Origin: Dioszegia crocea
Taxonomy: Eukaryota; Basidiomycota; Tremellomycetes; Tremellales; Bulleribasidiaceae
Direction of reading: 5' to 3'
DNA: 64,000 nt
Assembly: GCA_001600615.1 (NCBI GenBank)
Contig: BCKK01000005.1
Location: forward strand, 744,001 to 808,000
Part shown: positions 1-9,481 of the stretch, piece after piece
How the letters are laid out: every line of letters begins with the position of its first letter
Position numbering within the stretch: position 1 is the first letter of the stretch
The notes under the pieces: generated by a model
What the model was told of the DNA's origin: nothing
Databases searched by the model: none
Seen by the model: the letters and a program-made list of their open reading frames with translations, nothing else
Made by a program: the position numbers and the translations under genes

Positions 1-110
1 TAAAGTCTGGCGAACCATTATGGAGACGCGCCGAAGGGAGATTTGCGGTGGTTGGGGATCTCATATTGTAGTCCGTAATGGAGGCATTGTGGAGACCGGC
101 GGTAGCGAGG

Positions 111-1214
111 TCATGTACGAATCGGCAGGGACGGGATGTACATGTCAGATCCGGAGTGTGGTAATACCTGCAAAGAATGACTGGAGGTCAGCGGTGGTGG
201 AACTGGAAACTCACTCTCTCGAGGTCGCTTGGTCTCGCTGCTTGCACTTCCGAGAGATGGTGATCCACCTGCGGCAGCCGGATCAGGCGACGCCAGCTCA
301 TCCTTCAACATCTCCATCTCTTCCTCCTCCTTGATGGCGTCGGGAGTTGGGGCCGGCGTAGAACGACCCAGCCCCGGGGTTGGCAAAGTCTCCATCAACA
401 CCTCATTCCCCTTGAGCACAGCAACAGTCAGACCCCTCGTACGCGCCGCAGATCCGACAGATCGGGCTGACGCTAGCGCAGGCGATATCCAGCCGGACGT
501 AGCGCCAAGACCGCCTAGATTGGCAGACCAGATCGAGTGGATCGCACTGGGACCAGAAGCTGACGAGGTGGAGTGACGCTGCTTGGCCAAAGCTGGGGCA
601 ATGGACAGACCTCGGGCCGCAGCGGTGGATGACCATCGGCTGGACGCGCTCATGCCGGGTGCAGGAGCCGTCATGGGTCCGAGACGGGTGGTGGGGGAGA
701 TACCGGTACCGGGTCCAACGAACCGCTGGGACGCGGGCGAGAGGGAAAGAGGGCGAGGTGGGATACGCCGTTTCTTGTCGGTGGTCTCGATGATGGGAGA
801 GCTAGAGAGGGGGGATGGCGAAGCTGGAACGTAGTCTGGGGACCTTTGGGGGATACGGTAGACACCCGGAGATGGGGCTGAGGGGGCTGCGTTCCGACTG
901 GTGTCGGTTGGGGAGATTGGGGAGAGCATAGCAGGGATGTTGAAGCTGACGCTACGGCCGTGCGACTTCTTCCACTGAACTTCCTCAATGACAGCCTTCT
1001 CGGGACTATCCGACGCGTTCGACCCTTCTTCAGAATCACCCTCCTCTTCGGGCACCTGGGAGCGGGACGGCGAAGTCAGACTGGTAGAGCAAGAGCGGCG
1101 GCGATGGGAGAATGAGGGTGGCGTGGGGAGTGTGACGCGGACAGCGGGATTGGCGAAAGTAGGGGTGGCAGGCTCGAGAGGGGTCGTAGGTGGGGAAGTA
1201 GAAGAAGCGGACAT
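111..1214 (-). CDS. Ser/Pro-rich disordered protein, function unknown
   Basis: Single uninterrupted frame of 367 codons that opens at an ATG at 1214 and ends in TGA at 111. The protein is rich in Ser, Pro, Thr and Ala and has many SP and TP dipeptides, typical targets of proline-directed kinases. A short basic stretch reading WKKSHGRSVSFNIP lies near residue 80, and an acidic Glu-rich patch lies near residue 290. I see no transmembrane segment, signal peptide or catalytic motif. It is probably a largely disordered regulatory or scaffold protein, but the family is not recognised. The length and biased but coherent composition support a real gene; the opposite-strand frames look like shadows. 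Confidence 0.6.
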   Translation of the reverse strand: MSASSTSPPTTPLEPATPTFANPAVRVTLPTPPSFSHRRRSCSTSLTSPSRSQVPEEEGDSEEGSNASDSPEKAVIEEVQWKKSHGRSVSFNIPAMLSPISPTDTSRNAAPSAPSPGVYRIPQRSPDYVPASPSPLSSSPIIETTDKKRRIPPRPLSLSPASQRFVGPGTGISPTTRLGPMTAPAPGMSASSRWSSTAAARGLSIAPALAKQRHSTSSASGPSAIHSIWSANLGGLGATSGWISPALASARSVGSAARTRGLTVAVLKGNEVLMETLPTPGLGRSTPAPTPDAIKEEEEMEMLKDELASPDPAAAGGSPSLGSASSETKRPRESEFPVPPPLTSSHSLQVLPHSGSDMYIPSLPIRT

Positions 1215-2066
1215 GACTAGATATATAAGTGTTGGTCCGGTGGGGAAGAGCGGGAGAACGTACTTGCTGACTGGGTGTAATTGATTGCGAAGGGAGATGG
1301 AAGAGGGATGTCCCTGTCTTGCGGATATTTAAACTAGATATAAGTAGAGCTGTAGTTGTGTGTTGTGAGGATGAAGAAGGTGAAAGGGAAAGAGGTCAGT
1401 CATTCTTCACCTCCCACAAGGTCTGTGCAGCTTCGGGAAGGTCTGATACCGAACCAAGCTCTTTGTCAGTGTGCCTGATCTAACCTTCTCTGACAACAAA
1501 AGACTACATGCGTAATCTGCGGGGACAAGGAAGTGTGTACTCAACAGAGGACAAAAGGCGACAAGGACAGCCGCGAGAGGGGATGCCGAGAGCCTGATTG
1601 GGTTAAACTCCGAAATGCGTAGAGGTGGACTTGCCTGAAACGCCGCAAAATCCCGGAACATATTCCCAATCGCAGCGGCAGTTTCAAATCGAAATGAAGG
1701 CTGCGATTTCCCTTCACACACACCGTCCCTCGAGGGCCACTCTTGGCGTGATGATCCCCATGCAGACACCTCAGTGTGTGTACTCGATCCGGCTCAAGCC
1801 CGAGTATCTGCAACTCCGTAAAATTTGGGGGCTTGACCACACAGTTCAATCAGTATTGCCCCGTACTTACGGCCGGAGCCGTTGGCGTTACCTGCAAGTG
1901 TGAAGTGTCTGCTGGTGTGCAAGAACGACACATGAAACAGGGATGAGAGTAGCAGGGATCTTTCACGCGCAGCCCGAGAAGCAAGGAGTGGCAAGCATAG
2001 TGCATTAGGTGGGGAGACATGTGGAAAATCTAACAAGATTGGTCGTGTTGAACAAGCGCAATCCAT
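1215..2066. other. intergenic region between two minus-strand genes
   Basis: About 850 bases between the start of the disordered-protein gene and the stop of the sugar transporter. It should hold the promoter and leader of the former and the 3' end of the latter. Open frames here (up to about 120 codons on minus) have no protein-like features, and I could not build an exon chain from them. Confidence 0.5.
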
Positions 2067-4251
2067 CTACTTCTGGTCCTCGACATCCCTGTTCTTTGAA
2101 CTGCCAATGACAGTGTCCTGCTCCTCGCTGAGAAGTCGAGTGTCAATGAGGCTAGTCGTAGATCGGTCAAAGGCCATGGCGACTTCCTCGAGAGTGTATC
2201 CGCGGGTCTCGACCATGACTGATATCGTCAGCTGAATGTTCCCTATACGGCCTGAACTGCTGAGCTCACAGAATTTGACGAGGAACCACTGGATGACAAC
2301 TAGGGGGATATACACCGCGTAGTAGCGGTAGCCTATCCGAAGTCAGTTTGTGCCATGAGGAAAGCGGGTCTGAAGCTGCGCACCGATAGCTTCGAGAGCG
2401 ATAGCGTCGACAAAGACAACGTAGACGTATTCAATCTGAGTGACGGCATTCCACACCAACATGCCCTTACTGCGCATAGAGAATGTCTGGACTTCGGCGG
2501 GGTAAGAATAGAGAACAGGGTCTGAAGAGGTCAGCTTCTTGGTGGCACGCTAGGCACACGGCGAACTTACTGGCCAAGTTGAAAGTTCCAAGGTATAGCC
2601 ATACAAAGACGATGGAAGCTGTACTTGAAGCCATGTTGGCGCCATCGCTCTCGGTGTAGACACCCCTATAAGTGTCAGTTTGGCAGGCCGGATCATTCGG
2701 TTCTGAACGATGAACTTACGAAGTAGCACACAAGCAAGAGAGGAAGATGAGGAGGAAAGGCCAGACCCAAAGAAGGATAGTCTTACGCCCAACACGCTTG
2801 CTAGCGAATACAGCCGTGATTTGACATACCCAAGTGAACATGCTGAGACCGGCAGCGATACCAGTCTGGGCAGTCGCATCGGTGATTCCGACAGAGCTGA
2901 AGACAATAACGTCTGAAGGGTCAGCTTGATTCCCTCCAGTGCAAGATTCTTGAAACTGACAGTAGAAGTAGATCAGAGAAGAGCCCGACAGCTGCGACAT
3001 CAGCTTGGTTCTTCGATATTAGAGCCAGAAAATAAGCTCACATTGGTCAAGAAAGTCATCAACATCGCCAGACCCAATCTGTGCCTATTCGGCCTGTTCC
3101 TCAGAATAGTCGACCACTTCTCCGCCTTAGCCTCCTGCTCGCGCCTGATAGCTTCCTTAACCTCGGCATACTCAAACAGTACAAGCTCGTCGTTGGGGTT
3201 ACCATCACCGTGGTAGTCGATGAAGAACTGAAGAGCTTCCTGATCTCGGCCTTTACCAATGAGGAATCGGGGTGTCTCGGGGACGAATTGAACGGCGACA
3301 AGGAGGTACAGCGCGAAGGGGACTTGGATGATGTAAGGAGTGCGCTGTGGGGTCAGCTGAGCCTCACATGGAGTAGAGCTGTGAGCTTACCCATTGCCAC
3401 GATGTGGTCATGAAGGAGCAACCAAAGTTAACCCATGCGGCCACTACCGTGCCGAGGATATAGTAAGAGTTCTGGGCGGGTCAGCTTTAGACAATAGAGG
3501 TGGCCTCTGAGCTTACCCATGATTGAGCGACGATGGATCGTGATCGAGGGTGTGGAATCTCCTGAATCATGACTTGAGAAGTCATCAAGTAAGCAGCGAG
3601 GCCAAGACCCAAAACAGCGCGTCCAACGAGGAACACTGAAGATCAGCCGAGTCCGGCTCAGCCGGGCATAGGCAAAATACATACCCGCATAGCCGTTCAC
3701 ACCGGGGATACCGGCAATGCAGCCAATGACGGACCCGACTAGAATACAAATACCATAGACTGAACCATCAGCACTGTTTGCGAGAGCGTGTCTGAAAACT
3801 CACATCGGATACCCCATTTACGGCCAAAGTTGTCGTCAATGTAGACGATAACAGGTCCGACGAAGAAGCCAGATATGTAGCCGATAGCGTTGAGCAGACC
3901 GAGCCGGGCACCCGTGGGAAAATCGAGATCTTCTTGCCAGGAGTCGAAGGCTTGTAGACCGGAGATGAGGTTTCCATCATCTGATGAGGTCAGAACCGGC
4001 CGAGTCACCTTGAGGGGGAGACATACATCCGTTCAAAAACATCCCGGCGAAGATGACACTCAGGAAGCTAGCTAGTTAGCTGTGTTTATATGGAGCGACG
4101 CTAAGATCCAACCAACTTACAAGTTGAGCTTCATCCGGCCCTTATCCTTGTGCCATGGCTTATCATCGCGCACATTCGGGCTACAAATATCAGCTTTGGG
4201 CACGTCTCTCCGCACCCTGTAGCAGACTCACATAGTCTGCCAAGGAGACAT
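2067..4251 (-). CDS. MFS sugar transporter, lactose permease (LAC12)-like
   Basis: Proton-coupled sugar uptake carrier of the plasma membrane, major facilitator superfamily, sugar porter family. The exon chain starts with MSPWQTIPNVRDDKPW, followed by the first helix ending FLNGYDGNLISGLQ. Next come NFGRKWGIR (loop 2-3 signature), a QEIPHPRSR segment, and PETPRFLIGKGR (the sugar-porter PESPRWL motif after helix 6). The second half contains SKRVGRKTILL and ends VETRGYTLEEVAMAFD, the usual family tail. The segment FFIDYHGDGNPNDELVLFEY after helix 6 resembles the lactose/cellobiose-type branch, but the substrate cannot be read from sequence. At least eight short introns interrupt it. I chose the ATG at 4251 because it begins an exon with a proper GTGAGT donor. 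Length is about 520 residues, normal for the family. Confidence 0.87.
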
Positions 4252-5225
4252 GACTTTATAGTCTGTCATCTTCGTGAGCTCAGCGCAAAGGGTAAAGAAG
4301 CAACTAGCGACGCAGGCATTATCCTGATCCGCTCAACGGTATGATCTCAGCTCGGATCCCAATAGGAATCCGGGCACCCGTGTTGCCATCTCTTTTATTC
4401 ACTCCTTCGTCACGGTGGACTCAGGAGCGGGCCATCAACGTCACAGAACGCGAGGCCGAGATGTTCTTGCTTGGCTGAACTGGCTCTTCTCGGGAGATGA
4501 CCATGGCCCAGTATACTTTTTGAGATCGGGATTTCGTTGAGAACGGACAAAAGGAGGGCTGCTTGCTGCCCGACTGACCTGGGTGCTGGGTGTTGATGCG
4601 AGGAAGTATAGTAAGAGAGGTGGATGAGGGGAGGAAGGGGGAAATTTCATGGTGAAGGGATCTCGATGTAATTGCGGAGAAGCGGGGCGGAAGCTATTGC
4701 GGACTGCCGGAGATCCACGTGGATCTGAAACATCCGTGAGTGTGGCAGCGTCCGGCGCACAGGCTGCTGCTGCCCGTCGAGTACTGCCGCCCGTCGACTG
4801 CGACACTGGACGAGCGCTGAAGTCTAAGTGCAGCCGGAGCTGTTCATCTACTGTCACACCCTGGTGAATTGAAGCCTATTCAGCGCCTCAGGCAGCTTCA
4901 TGACCATAATCCTGCCCGAGTGTGAGGGAGCATCTGAGTACGTTCAGGGGCCAGATGATTCTGAGCCGGTGCTGAGGCCTCGTGAGGTCGTGGCTGCATG
5001 TGCCGATAACGACCCGGGAACTTCATGCATCGCGATCCACGCCCCTCTAGCCTCGATGATGCCCTAGAGAGAGCTCCGCCTCTTCTGCGCTTTCTTTGCC
5101 TCACTCGGCTATCTCCGAGTGGGTCCGGGGCCCCAACCGAGCAAGGAGAACAAAAGGGCTGACATGTGTCCATAACAAGGCAACAAATCCACCTTGTATG
5201 TAGCATACAACACATGTAATCCGCA
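4252..5225. other. gene-poor interval upstream of the transporter
   Basis: About 970 bases between divergent genes: the minus-strand transporter and the plus-strand RRM-like orphan. It must hold both promoters. It also carries copy A of a 60-bp direct repeat (4681-4740), preceded by an extra ATTGCGGA, and two GCCCGTCGA motifs near 4772-4796. No coding frame here looks genuine. Confidence 0.5.
4681..4740 (+). repeat. 60-bp direct repeat, copy A
   Basis: Matches 6213-6271 at about 48 of 60 positions with one gap. Shared blocks are AGCGGGGCGG, ATTGCGG, TGCCG, the palindrome-containing CCACGTGGAT, TGAAACAT and TGAG. The CACGTG core is the binding site of bHLH factors such as Cbf1. The two copies bracket the RRM-like orphan gene. 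Confidence 0.7.
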
Positions 5226-6138
5226 GTGTTCGACGTCAACAATATGACAGAAGATACTCACATAAACATCCCATCAGCAGATGGTACCCTGCCTGATCGA
5301 GTCACCCCGCAGGGGTGTCCATCTTCGGGCTCAGCGGAAGGCTCGACCAATCTATCTCGGCCTGATCCTTCCGCCGACTCATCCAACGCGTCAACGAAGA
5401 CGGATATCGCGGATGATCCGCCGACATATTCATCGACTGGGTCATCATCACAGTTAATCCCATGGCCTGATCCCGAGACGGAGACATTCCCACAGGATGT
5501 CATCGTGGTTCCTTCTGCTGATCCGCTATCACCACCGCTGACCGTATCGAAGGAACAAGAGGCGGCGAGCGGCAAATGCTACTGGCAGCTCAGACATCCG
5601 ACTACGGTGCAGCTTCGAAACCTCGACGACTTAGACGAGCAAGAGCCCTCTATTATCATGGAAGCGCTTCACAAGCGATTCTCCCTTTTCGGACACATAG
5701 TGAGTGAGGTGTTTGCGCCGAGATGTCGTGAGCTGATGCTTCAAGATCAAGTCAGAAGTACAGTGGCAAGATAATTATGCCATCGAGGGCGTGTTTCTTC
5801 TGAACTTCGCCGAGTCTGCAGCGGCCGATGCAGCGTACTTATTGGGAGCGGTAAATCTACCTCAGCACCGAGGGTGAGCCAAATACTGATCTTGAAGGTG
5901 AGGATACTTGCACTCAAGTGCACTTTTTCAGTCGCTCCGGTGTACTACAAGCCCGAAGAGACGACGGTAAGCCTACTCTGTGCTTGGTTCTATTCACAGC
6001 TAAACATCTCAGTTGATGTCGCGGGCGAAACATCAACGCCTCCACTTTGCGCGCCGCTCCCAGACCCTGAGAAGGCTTTCGACTGAGAAAAGGGAAATGA
6101 CACGGCAAAGCGCAGCGGCACCTTATGCTGCATCTTAA
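5226..6138 (+). CDS. orphan protein with an RRM-like domain
   Basis: Four-exon model made by eye. Exon 1 runs to about 5699; the intron starting GTGAGTGAGG ends at the acceptor before ATCAAGTCAG. Later introns end at TGATCTTGAAG and at ACATCTCAG, and the frame stops at TAA 6136-6138. A second ATG lies at 5244. The first 110 residues are Ser/Thr/Pro/Asp-rich and disordered. The middle then reads TVQLRNLDD (strand 1), a helix with MEALHKRFSLFG, HIIKSEVQW (strand 2), GVFLLNFAESAAADAAY (strand 3 and helix 2) and a last strand TFSVAPVYY. This order and the spacing of GVFLLNF match an RNA recognition motif, although RNP1 is weakly conserved. The tail is basic (RRSQTLRRLSTEKR). RNA binding is inferred; no close relative is recognised. 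Confidence 0.55.
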
Positions 6139-6212
6139 GTCCATGTAGGCAGTGATAGTGGCGATGTAGGCAAGCCACCCTGGTGGCCTGATGGCGAGGT
6201 GTACGGTCCTGA

Positions 6213-6271
6213 AGCGGGGCGGCCTAATTGCGGAATGCCGCAAAACCACGTGGATATGAAACATTCTTGAG
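6213..6271 (+). repeat. 60-bp direct repeat, copy B
   Basis: Partner of the repeat at 4681-4740, same orientation, starting 74 bases after the stop codon of the RRM-like orphan. It keeps the CCACGTGGAT core. Confidence 0.7.
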
Positions 6272-6527
6272 TTGAGGCGTGTGGCGTTTATCGCTCTAGT
6301 GGCAACACCCACTCAAGACCGCCACTTCCGACCCTACCCTGTGTCGGTCTCGCCGAATCGGAGGCTCTGAGGGACGTTCGGTGGAATCAGATTTTCCAAC
6401 CGCTGTCATATCACCCTGTGCTCTGGCATAGACTACAGTATCACGCCTCGGCCGACAGCAACCATTCGATGGCCCGTAGCAGCAGCGTTCTCACATCATG
6501 CCCATTTCGCACGTCAAAAGATAGGTT

Positions 6528-6910
6528 CTGAAGGGTAGGCAGGACTAAGCACGAACGCCTGACGGGTTGGAGGCTTCCTCGCTTCTGAGAGTGTCAGTGT
6601 GAGGGACCTGGTGCTATGCAGCGCATTCCGCCGCAGGTCAGGGAAATCAAAAGGGTAAGGGGCGTTGAGAAAGGTAGCTGCCGATGTGACGCGTTGGAGA
6701 TGTCGAGCACGTTTGCGCGTTATCGCACTTCCTACGTCATAACACGGGTCATGAAAGGTAGGCATGGGTATCTGACGCGTTCGAGGCTTTCTGACTTTCT
6801 AGATTGTCGAAGTGACGAACGTGGTGCTGTGCTGCTCCAGGTCAGGAGAAAAGTTAAAGGGCTCCGAGAAAGGTAGCTCCCAGCGTAACGCGTTCGAAAT
6901 GTCGAGCACG
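6528..6910 (+). repeat. diverged tandem duplication, unit about 220 bp
   Basis: Unit 1 is about 6528-6711 and unit 2 about 6751-6910. Both begin GAARGGTAGGCA and share a CTGACGSGTTSGAGGCTT block, a GAGAAAGGTAGCT block, and an ACGCGTTSGARATGTCG block ending in AGCACG. Three exact ACGCGT hexamers fall at 6689, 6775 and 6888. The array lies upstream of the small gene at 7101. The frames that cross it read like noise, so I take it as non-coding. Confidence 0.75.
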
Positions 6911-6990
6911 CGATGTAAGGTCCTGGAATGTAAGGAGCCGTGCTGCCTTGAGTGTCAGGGACAGATAAGGGTGGCAATAGCTGCCAAGGA

Positions 6991-6996
6991 TATAAG
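6991..6996 (+). promoter_or_regulatory. TATA-like box of the gene at 7101
   Basis: TATAAG about 105 bases upstream of the ATG at 7101, a usual distance for a fungal core promoter. It supports transcription of the small orphan gene. Confidence 0.4.
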
Positions 6997-7100
6997 GCAT
7001 GTATCGGTGCACCCATATGTCTCACTTCATCCCATAGGACTATCGTTCTCAGCCGTACCACAGTCCCACCACCAGATTTCCCATCAATCACATTTCCACA

Positions 7101-7484
7101 ATGAGCAATCACCATGGCCATGATGCCACGAACCTTTACAAATCCTCCTCCGGTCTCCTCAGCATTGCTCTCGAGACCAGGATCAACCATTACGAGGCCG
7201 ATCCAGCCAGCCCGTTTAGCGTGGGCAGGGCTTACAAGAAATGGACCCTCAGATCCGTCGGTGACGTTGCTGGGCCTTCCGGAAACGGAACCTGTCGGAT
7301 CACCATCTCCATCCCCGACACCGACGTCCAGTCGAAAAACCTGGTGCAATTGCAAGCGGCCATCCAGGCTGGGAAACGAAGCGGCGCGGGCAACCCTACT
7401 GTGGAGCAGGTTGAGAAGGCGACTGAGGCGAGTCAGGAGCTGGACGCAGTCATGGAGGCGTGGCGCGAGAAGTACAGCTGGTGA
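7101..7484 (+). CDS. small intronless protein of unknown function
   Basis: Frame of 127 codons with a good start context (CCACAATGAGC) and a TATA-like box about 105 bases upstream. The protein begins MSNHHGHDATNLYKSSSG and has a middle segment CRITISIPDTDVQSKNLVQLQ. It ends in a predicted amphipathic helix with EKATEASQELDAVMEAW. There is no signal peptide or membrane segment. It is not recognised. The mixed composition with ordered strand and helix segments favours a real small cytosolic protein over the longer opposite-strand frame, which is repetitive and lacks structure. Confidence 0.55.
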   Translation: MSNHHGHDATNLYKSSSGLLSIALETRINHYEADPASPFSVGRAYKKWTLRSVGDVAGPSGNGTCRITISIPDTDVQSKNLVQLQAAIQAGKRSGAGNPTVEQVEKATEASQELDAVMEAWREKYSW

Positions 7485-7827
7485 CTGAATGTATGTGTGT
7501 GCGAGTTGGATTGGTTTACCTCTATTTTGCCCTCTGCGCAGTCGGTAATCGTGATGGATCATGATTCATGACACTCATTTGCCACATATGGAGAACTCCG
7601 AATGCCAGCTCACCACTCACACCTCGCCTCAGTTAGACATCCTGTCCCACCACGGTGCGTGCTCACTTGACGGCCGGGTCCTGGAGCTCCGCGCTCGTTT
7701 CAGCTAATTTCCGCTTTGGGCAATTTGGGCCACTGAACAGTCGAGTAGACAAAGCCAAAGCTTGGGGTCGAATGTGTAGCCTTAACACCACCCTTGCACC
7801 AAGCTCGAGCGTAGGATCCATATCCAA
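7485..7827. other. intergenic, promoter of the eIF2B alpha gene
   Basis: About 340 bases with no supportable gene. It should contain the 3' end of the small orphan and the promoter of the translation-factor gene. Confidence 0.4.
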
Positions 7828-9233
7828 ATGGCCATTGCTTCCCCAGAAACGCTTAGCCAGCCTCTTGCAGGTCCGTCCAGCTCGAAAACCCCGAAAGCTG
7901 CCCCCTCAAATTCGAAGAATGAAGAGTTTGACGTGGTCGAGGCATATCGTCGAGCTACAGAGTATGACCATGTATGTGAAATTTGTCTGTTGATGCTGGT
8001 ATAGCGTCATCGGAGCTGACCAGAATAGTATCCTCATCCTATCGCGGCCATCCTAGCTTTAGTCCAGCTCATGGAAGCATCAACAGGTAAGTATATGATT
8101 CATTTACTCCCAATATGCCCCAATTTCCACTGATCGACAATGCTGATTTCGCAGCCGGAACTACAACAGGTCTCGCACGCGAAGTCAAAGCAGGCCGTCA
8201 ACGGCTTATCGACACACAATCTTCACTCGGTGTGCGCGCCGGTTGTCAACTCTGGGAACGGTTCTTTGCCGATTCGACCATTTCGGGAGGGGACGATTTC
8301 CCAGAGTATAAGCGGAATCTTATCCGGCAAGGGAAGAGCTTTTGTACTGTTACAGCGGAAGAATGTAGGGAGAAGATTGCAGAGCTGGCCGTTGGGTTCT
8401 TGAGGGATGACTGCACGGTAAGCTTTTGGCTGATGGAGGAGCTATAATCTATGGTAAGGACGTCAACTGACTTCTCAGATCCTCACTCATAGCTACTCTC
8501 GGACTGTGATGAAGACGCTTCTGAAGGCGCATAAGCAGAATAAGCGGATCAAGGTCTACGTGACGGGTACGTCTTGGCTAGTGGCTACCTTCACTCGGGA
8601 GTGTTAGCTGATGATTGCTCAGAGGCCAAACCCAACTGCCTAGGTCTAAGAACATACGAACAACTCACAGCGGCCGGGATACCTTGTACGGTCGTACTAG
8701 ACAGTGCAGTGGCATACGTGATGGAGCGAGTGGATATGGTTCTTGTAGGCTCAGAAGCTGTGGTGGAGAGTGGGGTAAGTCTAGCTTCACAGTCAGAGCG
8801 ATCAGTGCTGATCCCCCAGGGTCTGGTCTCAGCCGTAGGCACATATCAAATGGGTCTCGTTGCCAAAGCCCTCTCGAAACCCTTTTACGCACTAGCGGAA
8901 TCGTATAAATTCCTCAGACACTACCCGCTTTCCCAAACCGACATCCCACTGCCCAGACGGACCGGCTCGAAGATCCTACACCCACTCTCATTCCCTTCTT
9001 CCTCGCCTAACCCACAACCATCAACCCAACAATCCACGACTGTGTCACCTCAATCAGACACAGACGAGGACCGAGCGGAGGAAGAACGAAAGATGACCAA
9101 GGAGATGATGGATGCTAATCCCATGGTGGATATTACGACTCCCGATCTGATAGACTTCATCATTACGGATCTGGGCGCGCCATTGAGTCCGACCAGTGTC
9201 AGTCAATATCTTGTGGCGCAATTTTCTAGTTAG
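7828..9233 (+). CDS. GCN3: translation initiation factor eIF2B subunit alpha
   Basis: Regulatory subunit of the guanine nucleotide exchange factor that reloads eIF2 with GTP; it senses phosphorylated eIF2 in the integrated stress response. Exons joined by eye give AAILALVQLMEAS, then TGLAREVKAGRQRL, SLGVRAGCQLWERFF, DCTILTHSYSRTVMKTLLKA, KPNCLGLRTYEQLTAAGIPC, VVLDSAVAYVMERVDMVLVG, and SAVGTYQMGLVAKALSKPFY. This is the eIF2B alpha/beta/delta Rossmann-like domain in order. The usual C-terminal PLVDYTPP region corresponds to NPMVDITTPDLIDFIITDLG. An acidic, Ser/Pro-rich insertion of about 60 residues precedes it. Length is about 375 residues against roughly 305 in yeast and human, mostly because of this insertion and an N-terminal extension. 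There are five short introns. The ATG at 7828 opens the first exon. Confidence 0.9.
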
Positions 9234-9481
9234 GTAGCTATATGCAGATTCGGTTGCGCAGTCCACCTAGAAAAGCTCGTACAAGCTACAAAAGCAAGGC
9301 ATGGCTAGTTGCGACCGTCCACGATCTCTCAGATCGACCGAGTTCGTCTTTTCCCGCCGACACGTCTCCGCGTCGCACTACGCACAATCACGCCCTAGTC
9401 GGAGCCCGCTTCTCATCTTCGAAGTACGCACTACTTCTGTCAGCCCAGCACTTACTCAAAACTCAAACGTGAAGATCCAAC

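Noticed and set aside
4441..4857. 138-codon minus frame near the direct repeat
   Set aside because: Opens at an ATG but reads through repeat A and simple sequence with low-complexity Ser/Pro/Arg text; no exon grammar.
6732..7562. 276-codon minus-strand frame opposite the small orphan at 7101
   Set aside because: It crosses the tandem duplication and the opposite gene, has no structured segments, and the plus-strand frame has better start context and composition.
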